Assembly: GCF_000189275.1 (NCBI RefSeq)
Contig: NZ_AEVT01000018.1
Coordinates: 248,001-312,000 of the forward strand
From: Vibrio sinaloensis DSM 21326
Lineage (GTDB): Bacteria > Pseudomonadota > Gammaproteobacteria > Enterobacterales > Vibrionaceae
Direction: 5' to 3'
Length of the DNA stretch: 64,000 nt
The position numbers were made by a program, and so were the translations under genes. Of the stretch, positions 60,183-64,000 are shown piece after piece. The notes beneath the pieces are model-generated. The model saw only the letters and a program-made list of their open reading frames with translations, searched no databases and was not told where the DNA came from. Position 1 is the stretch's first letter, and each line of letters opens with the position of its first letter.

Positions 60183-60870
60183 CCGCGGTCAGCATGTAGC
60201 CTTTGTTGCGAACCGTGAGAATGAGCGAGCGGTCTTTATCTTCTAGGTGCTGTCGAAGGCGGCTTATTTGCACGTCGATACCGCGTTCAAAAGGTTCAGC
60301 ATCACGGCCCCAAATCTCTCGTGCGATATCATCACGAGATAAAATCGCTTTAGCGTTGCTAACGAATAAGCCTAGAAGGGAGAGGTCCGCGCCGCTCAAC
60401 TGTTTTACCTGCTTACTGCCTGGGCTACTAAGCTGGCGAGTGACCATGTCCAGATGCCAATCGTCAAATTTAACTCGGCGCTTTAGCTGGATTTGGTTAT
60501 CAGGTTGGCTGCGACGAAGGATGGTTTTTATCCGCGCTAACAGCTCTCGAGGGCTAAATGATTTGGTGATGTAGTCATCGGCGCCCATTTCTAAACCGGC
60601 GACACGGTCCGCTTCCTCAGTGACTGCGGTCAGCATAATGATTGGAATTTGGGAGTCTTGGCGCAGCTGGCGACATAAGCAAAAGCCGTCTTCACCGGGC
60701 ATCATAATATCGAGAATTATCAGATCAGGCGTTGTGTGTTGCAGCGTTTGCCACATGGCTCGCCCGTTTTCGGCACCGAGTACCTCAAAGCCAGCTCGTC
60801 CTAGGTAATCCGACAAAGCTTCTCGCAACTCTTGATTGTCGTCGACGACTAAAATCCGTTTGTTTTCCAT
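60163..60870 (-). CDS. OmpR-family response regulator
   Basis: This 235-residue regulator has an N-terminal receiver domain (VVDDN; phosphoacceptor Asp54 in LILDIMMPGEDG; Lys in TKSFSPRE). A C-terminal winged helix ends RGIDVQISRLRQHLEDKD and VRNKGYML. The ATG at 60870 has AGGAAG seven bases upstream; a GTG just before it is less likely. It is the first gene of the regulator/kinase/binding-protein operon, divergent from the PTS gene, with four repeats in between. Confidence 0.93.
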   Translation of the reverse strand: MENKRILVVDDNQELREALSDYLGRAGFEVLGAENGRAMWQTLQHTTPDLIILDIMMPGEDGFCLCRQLRQDSQIPIIMLTAVTEEADRVAGLEMGADDYITKSFSPRELLARIKTILRRSQPDNQIQLKRRVKFDDWHLDMVTRQLSSPGSKQVKQLSGADLSLLGLFVSNAKAILSRDDIAREIWGRDAEPFERGIDVQISRLRQHLEDKDRSLILTVRNKGYMLTADVYYEN

Positions 60871-60951
60871 CACCTATCTTCCTGATTGTTGGCTATAGAT
60901 ATGATGCATTTATAAGCAGTTTCGCACAATGGAGGTGCGTCTAATTTACGG

Positions 60952-61007
60952 GTTACAAAGAGACTATTTTGTAAGCTGCCACTTACAAACTGGATGGAAT
61001 TCGTAAC
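60952..61007. promoter_or_regulatory. Four TTTGTAAG-like repeats between the regulator operon and the PTS gene
   Basis: Copies read TTTGTAAC (minus, 60959-60952), TTTGTAAG (plus, 60968-60975), TTTGTAAG (minus, 60989-60982) and TTCGTAAC (plus, 61000-61007). The middle pair forms a perfect dyad with a 6-bp spacer. This arrangement suits OmpR-type dimers binding in tandem. Confidence 0.7.
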
Positions 61008-61111
61008 CTTCGCGGCTTCTGTTCTCGATATGATCTTGCTGACTTTACGTGAAACAGAAACCTAAACGATTTTAGGTCGATAGCAAGGCTGACGAATGTC
61101 AGGAGGGAACC

Positions 61112-62554
61112 ATGTTTGCAAGTATATTTGGACAACTACAAAAAATAGGCCGGTCGCTGATGCTACCAGTGGCGGTGCTGCCAGTGGCAGGATTGATGCT
61201 CGGTATCGGTAACGCGGGATTCGCGTTTATACCTGAAGCACTCAGTCAAGTGATGTTGGCGGCGGGTGATGGTGTGTTTGGCAATATGCAGCTGATGTTT
61301 GCTGTGGGTGTTGCTTTGGGCTTGTCAAAAGGTAACGACGGCGCGGCGGCATTGGCGGGTCTGGTTGGATTGATCATCATGAACGCCTCGTTAGGCATTG
61401 TCACTGGGCTACGAGGGCTAGAGACTGACGCAACGATAATGGGCGTTAATACACTCCAGACGGGGGTTTTTGGTGGCGTTATTATCGGCGCGGTTGCCGC
61501 AATGATGTACAACCGATTCTATAATATTCGCTTACCTGAATACTTAGGCTTCTTCGCGGGTAAGCGATTTGTGCCGATTGTTACTGGCTTATCCGCCATT
61601 GTGGTTGGTGGACTATTAGCCTTTGTTTGGCCACCAGTCGGACAGCTTCTGGATGCCTTTTCTCACTGGGCGGCGTATCAGAATCCGGTGGTCGCTTGGG
61701 CTGTTTATGGTGCGGGTGAGCGTTCATTGTTGCCTGTCGGTCTGCACCATATTTGGAATGCACCTTTCTTCTTTGAAGTTGGTAGTTACATTGACCCCGA
61801 TACTGGCAAAGAGATCACCGGTGAACTAACTCGATTCTTTGCGGGCGACAAAACCGCGGGTTACTTGTCAGGTGGCTTTATGTATTCAATGTGGGCGCTA
61901 CCTGCGGCGGCTCTAGCGATTTATCACTGTGCGACCCCAGAGCGCAAGAAAATCGTCGGTGGCTTAATGATGTCAGCCGCGTTAACGTCTTGGTTAACAG
62001 GCATTACGGAACCCATTGAATTTACTTTCTTGTTTGTTGCTCCCGTTTTATATGTGATTCATATTTTCCTTACTGGCATCGCGTTCGCGATTACTGCATC
62101 GTTAGAGATAAAACACAGTACCGACTTTGCCCACGGTGCAATTCAATTCTTCTTGTATTACCCGATGTCGACCAATGCATGGATGTTCATCATTATCGGT
62201 CCACTGTGGGCAGCCCTCTACTACGGATTGTTCCGCTTCTTGATTACCAAGTTGGATCTGAAAACACCCGGGCGTGAAACCGAGTTGGTAGAAGTGAAGT
62301 TTGCCGGTAAGCCAGATGAAATCGCGGTGGATGTTGTCGTAGCTCTTGGTGGTAAAGCGAACATCAAAACAGTCGATGCTTGTATTACGCGTTTGCGTGT
62401 CTCAGTCAAAGATATCGCAAACGTTAATGTCGAAAAGCTTAAACAGCTTGGCGCGCGGGATGTAGTAGTGATTGGCGACAGTTTGCAAGCCATATTCGGT
62501 ACCCAGTCGGACTCGATTAAATCAGAAATCCATGGCGTTCTGGCGTTGTCTTAA
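61112..62554 (+). CDS. PTS glucose-family transporter subunit IICB
   Basis: This 480-residue PTS permease has an EIIC domain of ten or so helices (about 1-385), including LPVAGLMLGIGN and LPVGLHHIWNAPFF. An EIIB domain (about 405-480) has the phosphorylation-site Cys in VDACITRLRVSV. There is no EIIA domain, so it must use a separate EIIA such as EIIA-Glc. It imports and phosphorylates a hexose or hexose derivative. The ATG follows AGGAGGGAACC. It is divergent from the two-component operon. Confidence 0.92.
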   Translation: MFASIFGQLQKIGRSLMLPVAVLPVAGLMLGIGNAGFAFIPEALSQVMLAAGDGVFGNMQLMFAVGVALGLSKGNDGAAALAGLVGLIIMNASLGIVTGLRGLETDATIMGVNTLQTGVFGGVIIGAVAAMMYNRFYNIRLPEYLGFFAGKRFVPIVTGLSAIVVGGLLAFVWPPVGQLLDAFSHWAAYQNPVVAWAVYGAGERSLLPVGLHHIWNAPFFFEVGSYIDPDTGKEITGELTRFFAGDKTAGYLSGGFMYSMWALPAAALAIYHCATPERKKIVGGLMMSAALTSWLTGITEPIEFTFLFVAPVLYVIHIFLTGIAFAITASLEIKHSTDFAHGAIQFFLYYPMSTNAWMFIIIGPLWAALYYGLFRFLITKLDLKTPGRETELVEVKFAGKPDEIAVDVVVALGGKANIKTVDACITRLRVSVKDIANVNVEKLKQLGARDVVVIGDSLQAIFGTQSDSIKSEIHGVLALS

Positions 62555-62583
62555 CCTTACCGCCCCCCTATTTGGTAAGTACT

Positions 62584-62612
62584 GCCAACCTTAAACAAGG
62601 TTGGCTTTTTTT
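62584..62612 (+). terminator. Terminator after the PTS gene
   Basis: A 9-bp perfect stem (62584-62592 with 62597-62605) and a T-run of seven. Confidence 0.85.
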
Positions 62613-62626
62613 GTTTTCACCGACAG

Positions 62627-63427
62627 TTATACGCTGATATTACCGCGAATCACGGTGACGGCAGAGCCGGACAAGGTCACTCTGCCGCCTTGCTGTAGTG
62701 TCATCATCACTTCACCCCCACGATTTGAGGCTTGATACGCGTTGATGGTAGAACGGCGCAGTTTCGCTGCCCAGTAAGGCGCGAGAGCACAATGCGCTGA
62801 GCCAGTGACAGGGTCTTCATTGACGCCGACCCAAGGAGCAAAATAGCGTGAAACGACATCGTACTCTTGTTGAGATGATTGCGCGGTAATGACCACGCCG
62901 CGCCCTGGCAGTGCGCGCATTGCGTCGAAGTTGGGAGACAAGTCATTCAACACCTGCTCACTGATAACCTCAATGAGCTGCTTGTTATCAAAGGTGTGGT
63001 AGCTCACGATGTCGTCTGGGGTTAAGCAAAGTGCTTGGACTAGATCCAAATCAGGCTGTTGTGCTGAGTTAAGGTGAGCGATTGGAAAGTCGAGTTCAAT
63101 ACCTGAATGGGTCAGCGTGGCATGTAACGGGCCTGAGAGTGTATTGAAACAGACAGACTCACCAAGGTTAATAAGGCCACACTCCGCCATGATTTGAACG
63201 GTGGCGAGTGTGCCGTGGCCGCAGAGTTTAACTTCGATTTCAGGGGTGAACCAACGCAGTCTCATATCGGATGTGGTGAGAAAAGCGGTTTCTGACACTG
63301 CCATTTCCCGAGTAATGGCCATCATCAGTGTTTCTGATAACGGCTGTTGAGTAATCACGACGCCCGCCGGGTTGCCTTTAAATGGTTCCGTAGTAAAAGC
63401 ATCGACTTGATAGATTGCAAGATCCAT
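62627..63427 (-). CDS. PhzF family protein
   Basis: This 266-residue protein of the PhzF isomerase/epimerase family has the start IYQVDAFTTEPFKGNPAGV and the conserved Glu in MAVSETAFL (about residue 45). VNEDPVTGSAHCALAPYW is the second family signature. The family isomerises small ring compounds (PhzF acts in phenazine synthesis), but most members have unknown substrates, and there is no phenazine cluster here. The ATG at 63427 is preceded by AAGGGAG. Confidence 0.88.
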   Translation of the reverse strand: MDLAIYQVDAFTTEPFKGNPAGVVITQQPLSETLMMAITREMAVSETAFLTTSDMRLRWFTPEIEVKLCGHGTLATVQIMAECGLINLGESVCFNTLSGPLHATLTHSGIELDFPIAHLNSAQQPDLDLVQALCLTPDDIVSYHTFDNKQLIEVISEQVLNDLSPNFDAMRALPGRGVVITAQSSQQEYDVVSRYFAPWVGVNEDPVTGSAHCALAPYWAAKLRRSTINAYQASNRGGEVMMTLQQGGRVTLSGSAVTVIRGNISV

Positions 63428-63521
63428 TGCCACTCCCTTTGTGCTGGTGGTCTATTTAGCCAGTTGGTTTTACTGGATGCTATCACTGGCGTTGTCTTTG
63501 ATACCAGTAAAAAGAGCAATA

Positions 63522-63551
63522 AAAAACGGCATCAAGAAGGATGCCGTTTTT
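63522..63551. terminator. Bidirectional terminator
   Basis: A 12-bp perfect stem (63522-63533 with 63540-63551) with A/T ends, just beyond the 3' end of the ABC exporter gene. Confidence 0.85.
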
Positions 63552-63573
63552 AAGTTTGATGTCGGAGTGGCGT

Positions 63574-64000
63574 TTAATTCACCGCTCTGACTTTACCCTG
63601 TTTGAGGTTATTGAGTACCTCGGCTTTAGGACCATCGGCGATCACACAGCCTTTTTCCATCACGATGACACGGTCTACAACGTCGAGCATGGACGTCTTG
63701 TGGGTAATCAAGATAAGAGTTTCGCTAGATTTTAACTGAGCTAACTGCTGCTTGATGTGCATTTCTGAGCGGTTATCCATTGCACTGGTGGGTTCGTCCA
63801 TCAATAACACTGGAGGTCGACCAAGTAATGCTCGGGCAATGGTGACGGCCTGACGTTGGCCTCCCGATAGCATTTGGCCGCCTTCACCCACTTGACGCTC
63901 TAAACCGGCTGGGTCTTGCTGAGTAAAGACTGTGACACCTGCTCGGTTAGCCGCGTCCATGACATCTCGGTCATCAGCCAATGGACGACCAAGCGTGATA
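63574..64000 (-). CDS. Type I secretion ABC exporter, C-terminal fragment
   Basis: About 141 C-terminal residues of an ABC exporter are visible; the frame stays open through the right edge. The signature MLSGGQRQAVTIARALL and Walker B VLLMDEPTSAMD are present, followed by the H-loop LITHKTSMLD. Text such as QVGEGGQMLSGGQRQ is typical of the type I secretion ATPase/permease group (LapB/HlyB-like). The transmembrane and peptidase-like parts lie outside the window. A terminator follows its stop. Confidence 0.85.
   Translation of the reverse strand, partial: ITLGRPLADDRDVMDAANRAGVTVFTQQDPAGLERQVGEGGQMLSGGQRQAVTIARALLGRPPVLLMDEPTSAMDNRSEMHIKQQLAQLKSSETLILITHKTSMLDVVDRVIVMEKGCVIADGPKAEVLNNLKQGKVRAVN

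Noticed and set aside
1..64000. CRISPR array, prophage, integron, tRNA or rRNA genes
   Set aside because: No regularly spaced repeats, phage structural genes, attC-like repeats or obvious RNA gene sequences were seen on either strand; a dedicated tRNA/ncRNA scan was not possible.

Overview
The window looks like part of a Vibrio chromosome (marine Gammaproteobacteria). The evidence is the start of a Vibrio-type arginine decarboxylase, a complete Vibrio-style aryl polyene (APE) pigment cluster, an NhaD sodium/proton antiporter, a large M9 collagenase, a multidomain GH19 chitinase, and the gene pair maoP/hdfR. All assignments were made by reading the sequence; no database search was run.

Region by region. 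1-1.3 kb: the 5' end of speA leaving the left edge, a DUF2058 protein, and a CspA-type cold-shock gene with a long leader. 1.6-19.6 kb: the APE locus. Seventeen genes on the minus strand run apeC to apeR with overlapping stops and starts. An aromatic amino acid ammonia lyase gene sits between apeJ and apeK. A divergent plus-strand arm carries a lipoprotein, an O-methyltransferase-like protein and a FAD-dependent halogenase-like protein. Together these supply an aryl starter, load it on an ACP, extend and desaturate it, and export it to the outer membrane. 19.7-25.5 kb: DUF3081, maoP/hdfR, an alkylation-repair operon (Ada/AlkA fusion plus Ogt) and nhaD. 25.9-32.5 kb: a YjiH/YjiG/M20 peptidase operon, a secreted alkyl sulfatase with a divergent LysR regulator, and an AraC-GyrI regulator. 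32.6-39.7 kb: a Fur-boxed TonB receptor, a SnoaL-like/HxlR pair around a perfect operator-like dyad, a dicarboxylate symporter and several small conserved proteins.

40-45 kb: secreted GH19 chitinase and M9 collagenase, both with PKD-type modules. 46-47 kb: a ParD-like ribbon-helix-helix gene overlapping a second-type methionine aminopeptidase gene, with a promoter and operator-like dyad directly upstream. 47-56 kb: an Opp peptide importer with an Xaa-Pro aminopeptidase in the same operon, preceded by two regulators (an HTH protein and a GntR/FCD protein). 56.4-57.5 kb: a redoxin and an HxlR regulator that share an identical 14-bp promoter motif. 57.5-62.6 kb: a periplasmic sugar-binding protein, a histidine kinase and an OmpR-type regulator, divergent from a glucose-family PTS IICB gene. 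Four copies of a TTTGTAAG-like repeat lie in the shared promoter, and no ABC permease is present. 62.6-64 kb: a PhzF protein and the 3' end of a type I secretion ABC exporter leaving the right edge.

The most interesting arrangements are: the sugar-binding protein/two-component/PTS module with its repeats; the ParD-like/Map operon; the halogenase-like and ammonia lyase additions to the APE locus; and the two HxlR loci whose operators can be read directly. No rRNA, tRNA, CRISPR array, insertion sequence or integron was seen.
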